From: Arthrobacter sp. YN
Lineage (GTDB): Bacteria; Actinomycetota; Actinomycetes; Actinomycetales; Micrococcaceae
Direction of reading: 5' to 3'
DNA length: 64,000 bases
NCBI RefSeq assembly: GCF_002224285.1
Contig: NZ_CP022436.1
Coordinates: 3,596,001 to 3,660,000, forward strand
This document shows, piece after piece, positions 1-8,483 of this stretch (its first letter is position 1; each line of letters opens with the position of its first letter). Below the pieces are notes generated by a model that was not told the origin of the DNA, ran no database searches, and saw only the letters and a program-made list of their open reading frames with translations. The translations under genes were made by a program, and so were the position numbers.

Positions 1-287
1 GCGACTCCCGGCGGGAGGCCCAGGACCACGTGGTCGAAGCCGCAGGCGGCGAGGCGTTCCGCCGTCGGGACTACGTCAAGCCGGACGGTGCAGCTGAGGC
101 AACCATGCTCCAGGACCGTGGTTTCGCGTTCGAACAGCTGACCGCCCCGATAGACGCGTCGGAGGACCAGGGAACCGTCCAGGAGATCATGGAGGACCAC
201 CACGGAGTTCTCATGGGTTCGGCCGAGCCTTGCGGTGGCTGCCTCGCGGCATTGGCTGTCCAGGGAACTGACTACTGTGAGGTGCAT
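1..287 (-). CDS. CobW/MRF-like GTPase-family protein, N-terminal part (runs off window)
   Basis: About 95 N-terminal residues are visible and the gene continues beyond base 1. It begins MHLTVVSSLD and carries EHGCLSCTVRLD at residues 60-71, the Gly-Cys-x-x-Cys metal-site signature of the CobW/COG0523 family. The Walker A loop (GxxGxGKT) expected near residues 7-15 is missing; this stretch reads SSLDSQCREAA. A degenerate P-loop with a retained Cys-x-x-Cys is what I recall for the mycobacterial Rv0106/MRF group, which recruits a ribosome hibernation factor under zinc starvation. A Zur-type palindrome sits directly on its promoter. The ATG at 285-287 lies 6 nt from a TAGACT -10 box, so the mRNA is probably leaderless. 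CobW-family membership is fairly sure; the MRF assignment is an inference. Confidence 0.7.
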   Translation of the reverse strand, partial: MHLTVVSSLDSQCREAATARLGRTHENSVVVLHDLLDGSLVLRRVYRGGQLFERETTVLEHGCLSCTVRLDVVPTAERLAACGFDHVVLGLPPGV

Positions 288-293
288 GGCTAG

Positions 294-322
294 AGTCTAA
301 TGCGAACAATTCTCATTAACAA
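294..322 (-). promoter_or_regulatory. Promoter with overlapping Zur-type operator for the CobW/MRF-like gene
   Basis: On the minus strand a -35 TTGTTA (317-322) and a -10 TAGACT (294-299) are separated by exactly 17 bp, and the ATG follows the -10 after 6 nt. The spacer lies within an imperfect 21-bp dyad at 298-318: TAATGnGAA, three bases, TTCnCATTA. This matches the general shape of Fur-family Zur boxes. Binding here would block RNA polymerase directly. The regulator itself is inferred from operator shape and target gene. Confidence 0.6.
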
Positions 323-462
323 ATGACCGCATGCTTCGACGGCAGTTCCTGTCGATATCACCGGCGTTCCGGCTGCATTAGACTTGATCCGACCGCTGGC
401 GGCCCCGCAGCGGGGGACCGCGCCCAGCTGACACAAAACAATGAGGGGACTGAGGGGACTAC

Positions 463-1614
463 GTGCAGATTGATTTTGCGCCATCCAGGCAATCGACACT
501 GGGTGTGGAATGGGAGTTGGCGCTCGTCAATGCACGTACCGGGGAACTGGTATCGGTAGCGAACGATGTCCTGAAAGGCGTCGCTGCCAACCACCCGGAC
601 CTCAATGAGGACGACGAACACCCCCATATCAAGCGCGAACTGCTCCTCAACACCGTTGAACTTGTCACCGGCATCTGCGAGACCGTCAAGGACGCGAAAG
701 AGGACCTTGGCCGTTCCCTCGCCGCGGTCCGCGAAGTCACCGATCCCATGGGCGTTGAAGTGTTCTGCGCAGGCAGCCACCCCTTCAGCCCTCCCCTGCT
801 CCAGCCCGTCACGGACAAAGAGCGCTACGCCAAGCTGATTGAGCGGACCCAATGGTGGGGACGCCAAATGGTCATCTACGGCGTCCACGTCCACGTGGGC
901 ATCGACCGCCGGGACAAAGTCCTCCCCATCCTCGACGGCCTGGTCAACTACTTCCCGCACTTCCAGGCACTGTCCGCCTCCAGCCCTTACTGGGCCGGGG
1001 AAGAAACCGGGTACGCCTCCCAGCGTGCCCTCATGTTCCAGCAACTCCCTACCGCCGGGTTGCCCTTCCAGTTCGAAACCTGGGAGGCATATGAGTCCTA
1101 CGTCCAGGACATGTTCACCACCGGAGTCATCGACTCGACATCCGAGATCCGCTGGGACATCCGCCCCGTCTCAAACCTGGGCACCATCGAAATGCGCATC
1201 TGCGATGGCCTGGCCACGCTTGAAGAAGTAGGCGCCATAGCTGCGCTGACCCAGTGCCTGGTGGACGAATTCTCCTCCACCCTGGACGCCGGCGGCAGCA
1301 TCCCCACTATGCCGCCATGGCATGTGCAGGAGAACAAGTGGCGTGCCGCGCGGTACGGCATGGAAGCCATCATCATCCTCGACGCCGAGGGCAACGAGCA
1401 GTTGGTCACCGAACACCTCGCGGAAACCGTTGCGCGGCTTGAACCTGTGGCGGAAAAGCTGGGTTGCTCCGAGGAACTGGCAGACGTCCTGAAAATCATC
1501 GACCGTGGAGCCAGCTACCAGCGCCAACGGCGTGTTGCTGCTGAGCACAACGGGGACCTGCAGGCAGTGGTCATGGACCTCGTGCAACAAATGCGCAAGG
1601 GTCCGGACGCCTGA
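463..1614 (+). CDS. Carboxylate-amine ligase, YbdK/GCS2 family (glutamate-cysteine ligase-like)
   Basis: A 383-residue protein of the GCS2 ATP-grasp-like family, which forms an amide between the gamma-carboxylate of glutamate and an amine such as cysteine. It starts MQIDFAPSRQSTLGVEWELA; the GVEWEL motif is the family's N-terminal metal/ATP strand, and HVHVGI with the flanking acidic residues lies near residue 145. The start is GTG at 463, with GAGGGG about 6 nt upstream. A TAGACT at 379-384 could be its -10. Actinobacteria of this group make mycothiol rather than glutathione, so the true product is uncertain (a role in ergothioneine or another gamma-glutamyl compound is possible). Divergent from the CobW/MRF-like gene. 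Confidence 0.85.
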   Translation: MQIDFAPSRQSTLGVEWELALVNARTGELVSVANDVLKGVAANHPDLNEDDEHPHIKRELLLNTVELVTGICETVKDAKEDLGRSLAAVREVTDPMGVEVFCAGSHPFSPPLLQPVTDKERYAKLIERTQWWGRQMVIYGVHVHVGIDRRDKVLPILDGLVNYFPHFQALSASSPYWAGEETGYASQRALMFQQLPTAGLPFQFETWEAYESYVQDMFTTGVIDSTSEIRWDIRPVSNLGTIEMRICDGLATLEEVGAIAALTQCLVDEFSSTLDAGGSIPTMPPWHVQENKWRAARYGMEAIIILDAEGNEQLVTEHLAETVARLEPVAEKLGCSEELADVLKIIDRGASYQRQRRVAAEHNGDLQAVVMDLVQQMRKGPDA

Positions 1615-1646
1615 TAGTTGGAGACTGTGCCTGCCTGGGCGCGAAC

Positions 1647-2807
1647 CTAGGCAGGCACTGACACCGTAGTCACCGGCATGGAGGAATCCGGTGCGAAAGC
1701 TATTCCGCTCGGGCCAATGCCGGCCATGATCAGCTGCGCACCGAGGGCCGCAACCATGGCACCGTTGTCCGTGCAAAGGTCCAGCGGCGGAACGTGAAGT
1801 GTGATCCCGGCCGAGGCACAGCGTTGCCCGGTCAGTTCCCGCAGGCGCGAGTTGGCTGCAACTCCCCCACCCAGCAACACATCGGTGATGCCGTGTTCCT
1901 TGCAGGCCAGGACCGCCTTGGAGCTGATCACGTCCACCACGGCTTCCTGGAACGCCGCGGCGATATCTGATACGGGCACTTCCTCGCCACGGGCCTCGAA
2001 CTGTTCAACGCACCGGGCCACCGCCGTTTTCAGGCCGCTGAAAGACCAGTCATAGCGGTGCGGGCCCTTTTCCTCCGCCGTACCCATGTATTTGGGCTGC
2101 GAGAGGCCGCGCGGGAAACGGATGGATTTGGGATTGCCGTGGCGTGCCAGTTTGTCGATGGCAGGTCCACCCGGGTAACCGAGGCCAAGGATGCGGGCCA
2201 CCTTGTCATAGGCTTCACCCGCGGCGTCGTCGATGGTTGAGCCCAGCAACTCAACGTCATCGGTGATGCTCCGGATCCGCAGGATTTCCGTGTGCCCACC
2301 CGATACCAGCAGCGCACCAAGGTTCTCGGGCAACTTTCCGGCGCCCAGGCCGGCGGCAGCCCCGGCGTCGTGCTTGCCGTCCGCAGCCTTTCCGTTGGAG
2401 GCGGGCTGCCGATCCAGGAGCCCCACGCCAACGTGCGCCACCAAGTGGTTAATGGCGTACAGCGGCTTGCCGGTGGCAACAGCCAACGCTTTCGCGGCAC
2501 AGACCCCCACCATCAGCGCGCCGGCGAGGCCGGGTCCGGATGTGACGGCAATGGCATCAAGGTCGTCCAGCGTGACACCAGCCTCATGCAGGGACTCCTG
2601 CAAGGTGGGAACAAACGCGTCCAGGTGTGCACGCGAAGCGATCTCCGGGATGACGCCCCCAAAACGTACATGCTCTTCCATGGACGAGGACACTGTGTTG
2701 GTGAGCAGGGTGGTGCCCCGCACGATCCCTACGCCGGTCTCGTCGCACGAGGACTCGATGCCGAGCACCAATGGTTGCTTGGGCTGTTCCGGATGAGCGC
2801 CGCTCAC
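1647..2807 (-). CDS. tsaD: tRNA N6-adenosine threonylcarbamoyltransferase TsaD
   Basis: 386 residues of the Kae1/TsaD family, which transfers the threonylcarbamoyl group to A37 of ANN-decoding tRNAs together with TsaB and TsaE. Visible are [11 protein letters not shown] at 15-25, the iron-binding pair H121/H125 in [10 protein letters not shown], and SGGHTEIL at 169-176. Residues 133-162 form an Ala/Gly/Lys-rich insertion not needed by the fold. The start is a GTG whose GTGA overlaps the rimI stop, so the two are translationally coupled. It is the last gene of the alr-tsaE-tsaB-rimI-tsaD operon. Confidence 0.96.
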   Translation of the reverse strand: MSGAHPEQPKQPLVLGIESSCDETGVGIVRGTTLLTNTVSSSMEEHVRFGGVIPEIASRAHLDAFVPTLQESLHEAGVTLDDLDAIAVTSGPGLAGALMVGVCAAKALAVATGKPLYAINHLVAHVGVGLLDRQPASNGKAADGKHDAGAAAGLGAGKLPENLGALLVSGGHTEILRIRSITDDVELLGSTIDDAAGEAYDKVARILGLGYPGGPAIDKLARHGNPKSIRFPRGLSQPKYMGTAEEKGPHRYDWSFSGLKTAVARCVEQFEARGEEVPVSDIAAAFQEAVVDVISSKAVLACKEHGITDVLLGGGVAANSRLRELTGQRCASAGITLHVPPLDLCTDNGAMVAALGAQLIMAGIGPSGIAFAPDSSMPVTTVSVPA

Positions 2808-3301
2808 GCTGTGTCTCCTTCGTGGGGTTTGTTCAGTTCAAGCCGCATGATCAGTGCATCCGTGCCGTCCCGGTAATAGCGGGGTCGGACGTGGATCTGC
2901 TCGAAGCCGAACCGCACATAGAGTTGCTGGGCCCGGGGGTTGTCTGCCCGGACCTCCAGAAGGACGTCCGCCGCCCGGCGCCGCCGCGCTTCGTCGATGA
3001 GTTCGGTCAAGACGGCGGAGCCGATGCCCTTGCCTTCAAACTCAGGCACGACGGCGATCGTCTGGACGTCCGCGATCGGCTCGATGCACATCAACCCTGC
3101 ATAAGCCACGATCTCCCCGGCCACCTCAGCCACCACATAACGGCGGGTTTCGGGCTGTGCCAACTCATCGAAGAACATCTGCAACGGCCAGGCGTCCACG
3201 GGGAACAACCGGCGCTCCAGGGTCTCCACTGCCGGGATATCGGCTTCCGTCATGTCGCGCAGGGAAACCCCTGCGAGCTCAAGCTTGGGTGACAATTTCA
3301 C
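2804..3301 (-). CDS. rimI: Ribosomal protein S18-alanine N-acetyltransferase RimI
   Basis: A GNAT-fold acetyltransferase of 165 residues that acetylates the N-terminus of S18. The sequence [14 protein letters not shown] begins the fold, [18 protein letters not shown] (near residues 80-97) holds the acetyl-CoA loop Q/RxxGxG/A, and [18 protein letters not shown] is the standard C-terminal block. The reading frame stays open upstream, but that part lies within tsaB in another frame. I place the start at the GTG at 3301, just after the tsaB stop; ATG 3253 is an alternative. It overlaps tsaD by 4 nt. Placement between tsaB and tsaD is classic. Confidence 0.93.
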   Translation of the reverse strand: MKLSPKLELAGVSLRDMTEADIPAVETLERRLFPVDAWPLQMFFDELAQPETRRYVVAEVAGEIVAYAGLMCIEPIADVQTIAVVPEFEGKGIGSAVLTELIDEARRRRAADVLLEVRADNPRAQQLYVRFGFEQIHVRPRYYRDGTDALIMRLELNKPHEGDTA

Positions 3302-3314
3302 AGTTCGCGTCCCA

Positions 3315-3986
3315 TCACAGCGCACGCTTCCGGGGCCCGGGCACCTGCGCGTCGGATTCCCGAAGATACAGCGGGGTAGAGTCCAGCAACGCCTGCCCGG
3401 CCGTGAGCTTGGCCAAGGCAAACTGGCCCAGCGATGCTGCGTCGGGCTGGGTCTGGGCAAAGTCCTCGTTGGCATTCAGGACCTCGGCGTACAAACCTGC
3501 GCCGGCGCCGAACACCGGCAAATCCGGAAGCCCGGAAGCGAAGCCCACATGCGGCCCGTCAACAAGCTCCGGCAGTTGGCCGTCTGCCAAGGTATAGCGC
3601 GCCCAGTAGACCTCCTTGCGCCTGGCGTCGGTGGCCACCAGGAACTCAGGAGCAGCGGACGTGGACTCGGCCACCTCAAGGGCGATCGCGTCCAGGCTCA
3701 TCAGGCCATACAGGGGTTTGTTCCAGACGAAAGCCAAGGTTCGGGCGGTCGCAATGCCGGAGCGCAGGCCCGTAAACGGCCCCGGTCCCACTCCGGTGAC
3801 GATTGCATCGATATCGGTGCCCGTGACGCCCGCTCCGGCCAGGAGCTTTTCGATCCCGGGAGCCAGGACTTCGGCATGGCTGCGGGTGTCCTCAGTTGCG
3901 AAGGAATCCACCACGCTTTCCATGGCGTCGTCGGAAATCAGTGCGGCACTGGCTACCGCGGAGGTGTCTATGGCCAGGATCAGCAT
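3315..3986 (-). CDS. tsaB: tRNA threonylcarbamoyladenosine biosynthesis protein TsaB
   Basis: 223 residues of the inactive Kae1-like family. TsaB scaffolds TsaD and TsaE in t6A synthesis. It begins MLILAIDTSAVASAAL, the ASKHA phosphate-1 strand, and has GVGPGPFTGLRSGIATARTLA near residues 66-86, the conserved TsaB segment. It lacks the paired His of TsaD, as expected. The ATG touches the tsaE stop in TGATG, and rimI follows 13 nt after its stop. Confidence 0.95.
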   Translation of the reverse strand: MLILAIDTSAVASAALISDDAMESVVDSFATEDTRSHAEVLAPGIEKLLAGAGVTGTDIDAIVTGVGPGPFTGLRSGIATARTLAFVWNKPLYGLMSLDAIALEVAESTSAAPEFLVATDARRKEVYWARYTLADGQLPELVDGPHVGFASGLPDLPVFGAGAGLYAEVLNANEDFAQTQPDAASLGQFALAKLTAGQALLDSTPLYLRESDAQVPGPRKRAL

Positions 3987-4570
3987 CAGTTGCCTTTCTC
4001 TGGTGACGGGGTTTCAAGAAGCCGCGGAACTTCGGCCCAGCGGGGACCGTATCCACGGAAAACCAGGGTGCGGGGTTCGTCGTCGTCATCGGTATCGAAG
4101 TCCATGACGTCGCCGGCTGCTGCGGCGTCGGTTGCCGGACTCTCCCCACCTACAGACCTGTGCAGGTCAACCTCCAGGCGGCTGTCCGAGAGGTGCTCCA
4201 CCCGGTCCCGGCCCCACTCCACCACGGTGACCGCGGTGTCCATGGTGTTCTCCAGATCGATGTCGTCGATCTCCGCGGCCGATTCCAGCCGGTAAGCATC
4301 CACATGGACCAGGTCCGGGCCGCCGGGCCTGGGGCCATCGGCGAGATTGGGATGGATCCGGACCAACACGAACGTGGGGGAAATGATGCCGGCGCGGACG
4401 CCAAGGCCTTCGCCCAGCCCCTGGGTGAACGTCGTCTTTCCGGCACCCAGTTCGCCCGTCAGGACCAGGAGATCCCCGGCCTCAAGCACCCCGCCCACAG
4501 CTGCTGCGAGCGCATGCGTCTGCTCCGCCGTCGTGACCGTCAGGGTGCGCTCCCATTGGGGTTCGCTCAC
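3986..4570 (-). CDS. tsaE: tRNA threonylcarbamoyladenosine biosynthesis ATPase TsaE
   Basis: 194 residues. This is the small P-loop ATPase of the t6A machinery. Walker A is GELGAGKTTFTQGL around residues 39-52; ISPTFVLVRIH and VHVDAYRLES follow as in TsaE proteins, and VEWGRDRV marks the Walker B-like C-terminal region. A C-terminal tail with an acidic DTDDDDE run is longer than the roughly 150-residue minimal enzyme. It starts with GTG overlapping the alr stop (GTGA). Confidence 0.95.
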   Translation of the reverse strand: MSEPQWERTLTVTTAEQTHALAAAVGGVLEAGDLLVLTGELGAGKTTFTQGLGEGLGVRAGIISPTFVLVRIHPNLADGPRPGGPDLVHVDAYRLESAAEIDDIDLENTMDTAVTVVEWGRDRVEHLSDSRLEVDLHRSVGGESPATDAAAAGDVMDFDTDDDDEPRTLVFRGYGPRWAEVPRLLETPSPEKGN

Positions 4571-5820
4571 AGTGCTGCCGTCTCTGTCGCGTGGCCGGCA
4601 GCCTTGTGGGCCTCTGCCTGCGCAGGCACCTCGTTGATGTAAGTGCGCGGCACCCGAGGGCTGATGCGGGTAACAATCTCATAGTTGTTGGTCCCCGCGG
4701 CCGCGGCCCAGTCGTCAGCCGTGGGACCGCCGTCGGCACCGTCGCCGAGCATGACGGCTTCGGCGCCCTTGAAAGCCGCTGCCTCGTCCGACGTCAGTGC
4801 TCCGAGGTCAATGACCATCTGGTCCATCGCGATCCTGCCCACTACGGGGTAGTTGGTGCCGTTGACGCGGACCGGGCCGCCGGTGCCAATGCGCGGGACA
4901 CCGTCGGCGTAGCCCAACGGCACCAGGCCCAGCGTGCTTTCCCCGCTGGTCCGGTAGTTGAGGCCGTAGGAGACACCCTGACCCTCGGGGACCTTCTTGC
5001 AGTTGGACAGGAGCGTGCGGACTGTCATGGCCGGGTGCAGGCCAAGTTCGGCAGAAGTTGCCCCTTCGAAGGGCGAGAGTCCGTAGATGCCGAGGCCCAC
5101 GCGCACAAGATCGAAGTGTGAGTCCGGGCGGGACAGCGTGGCAGGGGTATTGGCGATATGCCGGACTTCCATGTCCACTCCGGCGTCCTCGGCCATGGCG
5201 ATTGCTTCACGGAAGACGGCCAGTTGCTCATCGGTTTCCGGCCGGTGCGGCTCGTCAGCCACAGCGAGGTGCGAGAAGATACCCACCACGCGCAGCAGGC
5301 CTTGATCCTGGTACTCCATGGCCTGGCCAACCAATTGATCCCAATCGGCAATGGGGCAGCCGTTGCGTCCCAGGCCGGTATCCACCTTGAGGTGGACGCG
5401 TGCGGGCCGTTCCTGTTCGCGGGCTGCCGCGACCACGGCGTCCAACTCCCAGCCGGAAATTCCGACGTCGATGCCGGCGGCCACTGCCGCTTGGAAGTTG
5501 CTTTCACGGGTGTGCAGCCACGCGAGCAGCGGGGCATCCACTCCGGCAGCGCGCAAGGCGAGCGCCTCGGAGATGTGCGCGACACCGAGCCAGGCGGCCC
5601 CGGCGTCGAGCGCTGCGCGTGCCACCTGGACGGCTCCGTGACCGTAAGCGTCCGCCTTCACCACGGCCATGACCGTAGCAGGGGACGCGATGGCGACGAA
5701 CTGACGCACGTTGTGCCGCACGGCTTCGAGGTCAATCACGGCGGAGCGTTCCAGCACCGCCGACTTTGCTATGGAGGCTTTCGACCCGATACCGATTTCT
5801 GCAGCTGCTTCGTAAGTCAC
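4567..5820 (-). CDS. alr: Alanine racemase
   Basis: 417-residue PLP enzyme that converts L-alanine to D-alanine for peptidoglycan. The PLP lysine is K55 in VVKADAYGHGA; HLKVDTGLGRNG is the barrel substrate motif, and VSYGLNYRTSG carries the second catalytic tyrosine of the C-terminal domain. About 20 extra N-terminal residues precede the usual start, so the GTG at 5820 may be slightly early. It is the first gene of the operon, with downstream genes overlapping by 1-4 nt or closely spaced. The upstream 108 nt hold a short tandem repeat but no clear promoter. Confidence 0.95.
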   Translation of the reverse strand: MTYEAAAEIGIGSKASIAKSAVLERSAVIDLEAVRHNVRQFVAIASPATVMAVVKADAYGHGAVQVARAALDAGAAWLGVAHISEALALRAAGVDAPLLAWLHTRESNFQAAVAAGIDVGISGWELDAVVAAAREQERPARVHLKVDTGLGRNGCPIADWDQLVGQAMEYQDQGLLRVVGIFSHLAVADEPHRPETDEQLAVFREAIAMAEDAGVDMEVRHIANTPATLSRPDSHFDLVRVGLGIYGLSPFEGATSAELGLHPAMTVRTLLSNCKKVPEGQGVSYGLNYRTSGESTLGLVPLGYADGVPRIGTGGPVRVNGTNYPVVGRIAMDQMVIDLGALTSDEAAAFKGAEAVMLGDGADGGPTADDWAAAAGTNNYEIVTRISPRVPRTYINEVPAQAEAHKAAGHATETAAL

Positions 5821-5904
5821 CCTAGAGATTCTAGTGGTGCCGGTGAATTCGGGTTAACTGCCGGCCGGCCGATGCCCCGCAGCGCGTCGGGATGGCGCGC
5901 CGGG

Positions 5905-5943
5905 ACTGCGCGTCCGTACTGCGCGTCGCTACTGCGCGTCCGA
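5905..5943. repeat. 13-bp tandem repeat, three copies, across the pfkB stop codon
   Basis: Three adjacent 13-bp units (5905-5917, 5918-5930, 5931-5943) share ACTGCGCGTC with small changes in the last three bases. The stop codon of the kinase gene (5929-5931) lies at the junction of units two and three, so a unit gain or loss would alter the last residues (SDAQ) of the kinase. Confidence 0.85.
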
Positions 5944-7023
5944 CAAATGCGCGATGGTGGCCCGTGCGCGTCGCTGCGCTTCCGCCGGGATGTCTTTGAC
6001 GATGGGTTCCAAGAACGCGAACCGCCGAAGCCACTGGCTGGACTGGCGTTCCTTCCGCGCGTTGGCCCGCTGCCACCAGTCGGCGATGTCACCCCACCCG
6101 GGGGCCGCCAGCGAACCGCCCACCTCCTGGACGGCCAGCGAGGCGCAGAGGTTCGCGAACCGGAGCCTGTCCCCCAACCTCCACCCCGCCAGGCACCCCA
6201 CAATGAAGGCAGCCCCAAAACAGTCGCCCGCACCGGTGGGATCGTAGGCGGACACCGGCAGGGAAGGCACCCATTCCTCCTCGCCGGTCTCGGAGTCCAG
6301 CGCCACGGCACCCTGCGGGCCGAGCGTCACCACGGCCACGGGGACCCGGTCTGCCAAGGAGTACAGCGCCGCCCAAGGGTCTGCCTTGCCGGTAAAGGCC
6401 ATGGCTTCGGGCGCGTTGGGCAGGAAGGCATGGAAGTTTTCCAAAAGATCCAGGCGCCGTTCGGACCACTCCCCCGTGGGATCCCAGCCCACCACGCCAA
6501 AAAGCTTGGTGCCCCCTTCCTTGGCCGCGAGCATCCACGGTTCCAGTTCCTCACCCAGGTCAGCGACGGCGGCGAGCGCCTTGGGCGGTTGTCCGATCAG
6601 CTCGGAGGAACTGATCGGGGCAGGGTGCCCGTGGGTGACCATGGACCGGTCCTGGTTGACGCAGAGGGAAACGGTGACAGGTGAGTGCCAGCCCGGCACT
6701 TTTCGTGACAGCGAGAGGTCCACGTGTTCCTGGCTTTCAAGGATCTGCCAGTTGTAGTCGCCGTACCCGTCGTCCCCGAAGGTCGCGGCAAGGTTGGTGC
6801 GCAGGCCCAGGCGGGCAGCGGCGATGGCTTGGTTGGCTACCCCACCCGGGCAGCTTCCCATGCCCTCGCTCCAGATCTCCGTGCCGGGTTCAGGGGAGTG
6901 CGGAAGACCAGTGAAGATGATGTCCTGGAAGACCGTTCCGGTCAGGAGGAGGTCGCACTGCTGGTCGGCAGTGGACCGTAGGGAAGCAAGGGGATCAAAA
7001 CGTCGCTGGGGCATAGCGTCCAT
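5929..7023 (-). CDS. PfkB-family carbohydrate kinase
   Basis: About 364 residues of the ribokinase/PfkB family. GGVANQAIAAARLG and FGDDGYGDYN form the N-terminal substrate and lid region, and DPTGAGDCFGAAF near residue 260 gives the anion hole and catalytic Asp. The sugar is not evident from sequence. The frame is open to 7077, but ATG 7023 is preceded by TAGTCT and a 7-nt gap with no Shine-Dalgarno, which fits a leaderless start. It is divergent from the GH4 glycosidase gene, and a shared sugar pathway is plausible. The C-terminal 50 residues are longer and more basic than a minimal PfkB kinase. Confidence 0.85.
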   Translation of the reverse strand: MDAMPQRRFDPLASLRSTADQQCDLLLTGTVFQDIIFTGLPHSPEPGTEIWSEGMGSCPGGVANQAIAAARLGLRTNLAATFGDDGYGDYNWQILESQEHVDLSLSRKVPGWHSPVTVSLCVNQDRSMVTHGHPAPISSSELIGQPPKALAAVADLGEELEPWMLAAKEGGTKLFGVVGWDPTGEWSERRLDLLENFHAFLPNAPEAMAFTGKADPWAALYSLADRVPVAVVTLGPQGAVALDSETGEEEWVPSLPVSAYDPTGAGDCFGAAFIVGCLAGWRLGDRLRFANLCASLAVQEVGGSLAAPGWGDIADWWQRANARKERQSSQWLRRFAFLEPIVKDIPAEAQRRARATIAHLSDAQ

Positions 7024-7088
7024 GCACCGCAGACTACGCTGCACCGTACTGGGCTGCATAGATGTGGAGGCCTGCATAGACTCGGGTC
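7024..7088. promoter_or_regulatory. Divergent, apparently leaderless promoters of the kinase and GH4 genes
   Basis: On the minus strand TAGTCT (7031-7036) stands 7 nt before ATG 7023. On the plus strand TAGACT (7077-7082) stands 6 nt before ATG 7089. Neither gene has a Shine-Dalgarno. The -35 regions are weak. A direct repeat TGCATAGA occurs at 7055-7062 and 7073-7080, and CTGCA recurs four times, so a regulator may bind this 65-bp gap. Confidence 0.5.
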
Positions 7089-8483
7089 ATGCGGCTCATG
7101 ATTGCCGGTGGCGGCGGCTTCCGGGTACCCCTTGTTTACCGGGCTTTATGCGCGGGTCCGTTTGCCGGGCTGGTGGACGAGTTGGTGCTGTACGACGTCG
7201 ACGCCGCACGGCTGGCAGCCATCGAAGCCGTGATTGGAGACATGCCCCCGGCGGGCGGTTCCACGCCCGTCGTCGTAGTGTCCACGGACCTGCGGGAGGC
7301 CCTCACCGGGGCGGACATGGTCTTTGCTGCCATCCGGCCGGGTGGCACTGCCGGAAGGATCGCCGACGAACGCGTGGCCTTGGACCTGGGGTTGCTCGGG
7401 CAGGAGACTACAGGCGCCGGCGGCATCTCCTATGCCCTCCGTTCCATCCCCCGCATGCTGGAACTCGCCCGGGCGATGCGACGACATTGCCCCGAGGCGT
7501 GGCTCATCAATTTCACCAACCCCGCCGGCATGGTCACCGAAGCACTGGAGCCAGTGCTGGGGCGCAAAGTGATCGGAATCTGCGATTCCGCTGGTGGCCT
7601 GGTGCAGCGGGCGGCGCGGGCTGTTGGCGCGCCACTGACAGAAGGAACGCTCGACGGCGTGGGCTACTTCGGCCTGAACCACCTCGGCTGGCTTTATCGG
7701 CTGGCACCGGGCGGGCAGGATCTGTTGCCGGGCCTGCTTTCCGACCATGCCGCCCTTGAGTCCATGGAAGAGGGCAGGCTGTTTGGGCAGCACACCTTGC
7801 TGCAGCTTGGCTGCCTGCCCAACGAATACCTGTACTACTACTACCAAACGGCGCAGGCTACCGACGCCATCCGCCGGCAGCAGGAAACCCGTGGGGCGTC
7901 CATCCATCACCAGCAGAGTGCCCTGTATCCAGCCCTGGCCAAGGCACCGCACGCCTTTGAGCTGTGGGACAGCGCCCGCCGGTCCCGCGAGGAAGGTTAC
8001 CTGGCCGAGGCCCGCACGCATGGAGAGCAACGGGACGAGTCTGATCTCGCAGGCGGCGGCTATGAGCGGGTGGCATTGTCCGTGATGCGTGCTCTGTCAG
8101 GCGGTGGTTCTGCCCAGCTGATTCTGAACGTGCCCAACTCGCCGGTGTCAGCAGTCGGCCTGGCCACAGCGGACGTGGCCGTGCCCGGGCTGCCGGCGGA
8201 CGCCGTCGTCGAGGTACCCTGCGAGGTAACGCCCGACGGCGCGTTGCCGCTTACGCAAGCTCGGCCGGGCGGGCAGTTCCTCACGCTGATGCAGCACGTC
8301 AAGGAAGTGGAACGACTGACCATCCGCGCAGTGGTGCATGGAGAGCGCAGCGCTGCCGTTGGTGCCTTCGCCGCGCATCCCTTGATCGGCTCGGCGGAGC
8401 TGGGCGAACAACTCCTCACCGGATACGAGGCAGCCTTTCCCGATCTGGGGCAGTTGTGGGGCCCTACAGCTTCCGATACATGA
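7089..8483 (+). CDS. Glycoside hydrolase family 4, probable 6-phospho-beta-glucosidase
   Basis: 464 residues. GH4 enzymes use NAD and a divalent metal to cleave phosphorylated glycosides by an oxidation-elimination route. The N-terminal MRLMIAGGGGFRVPLVYRAL is the Rossmann NAD loop, INFTNPAGMVTEAL and IGICDSAGGL contain the metal-binding region (Cys of GICD), and GLNHLGWLY supplies the catalytic-site His. The phospho-beta-glucosidase call rests on overall resemblance; the CDSA instead of CNxP or CDSP leaves the substrate open. No PTS gene is nearby, but a PfkB kinase is divergently transcribed. Its last 20 nt overlap the convergent GNAT gene. Confidence 0.88.
   Translation: MRLMIAGGGGFRVPLVYRALCAGPFAGLVDELVLYDVDAARLAAIEAVIGDMPPAGGSTPVVVVSTDLREALTGADMVFAAIRPGGTAGRIADERVALDLGLLGQETTGAGGISYALRSIPRMLELARAMRRHCPEAWLINFTNPAGMVTEALEPVLGRKVIGICDSAGGLVQRAARAVGAPLTEGTLDGVGYFGLNHLGWLYRLAPGGQDLLPGLLSDHAALESMEEGRLFGQHTLLQLGCLPNEYLYYYYQTAQATDAIRRQQETRGASIHHQQSALYPALAKAPHAFELWDSARRSREEGYLAEARTHGEQRDESDLAGGGYERVALSVMRALSGGGSAQLILNVPNSPVSAVGLATADVAVPGLPADAVVEVPCEVTPDGALPLTQARPGGQFLTLMQHVKEVERLTIRAVVHGERSAAVGAFAAHPLIGSAELGEQLLTGYEAAFPDLGQLWGPTASDT

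Noticed and set aside
30..293. An 87-residue plus-strand ORF at the left edge
   Set aside because: It is antisense to the CobW/MRF-like gene, whose GCxxC motif and promoter identify the true strand.
3302..3475. 58-residue N-terminal extension of RimI
   Set aside because: It lies inside tsaB in a different frame and is not part of the GNAT fold.
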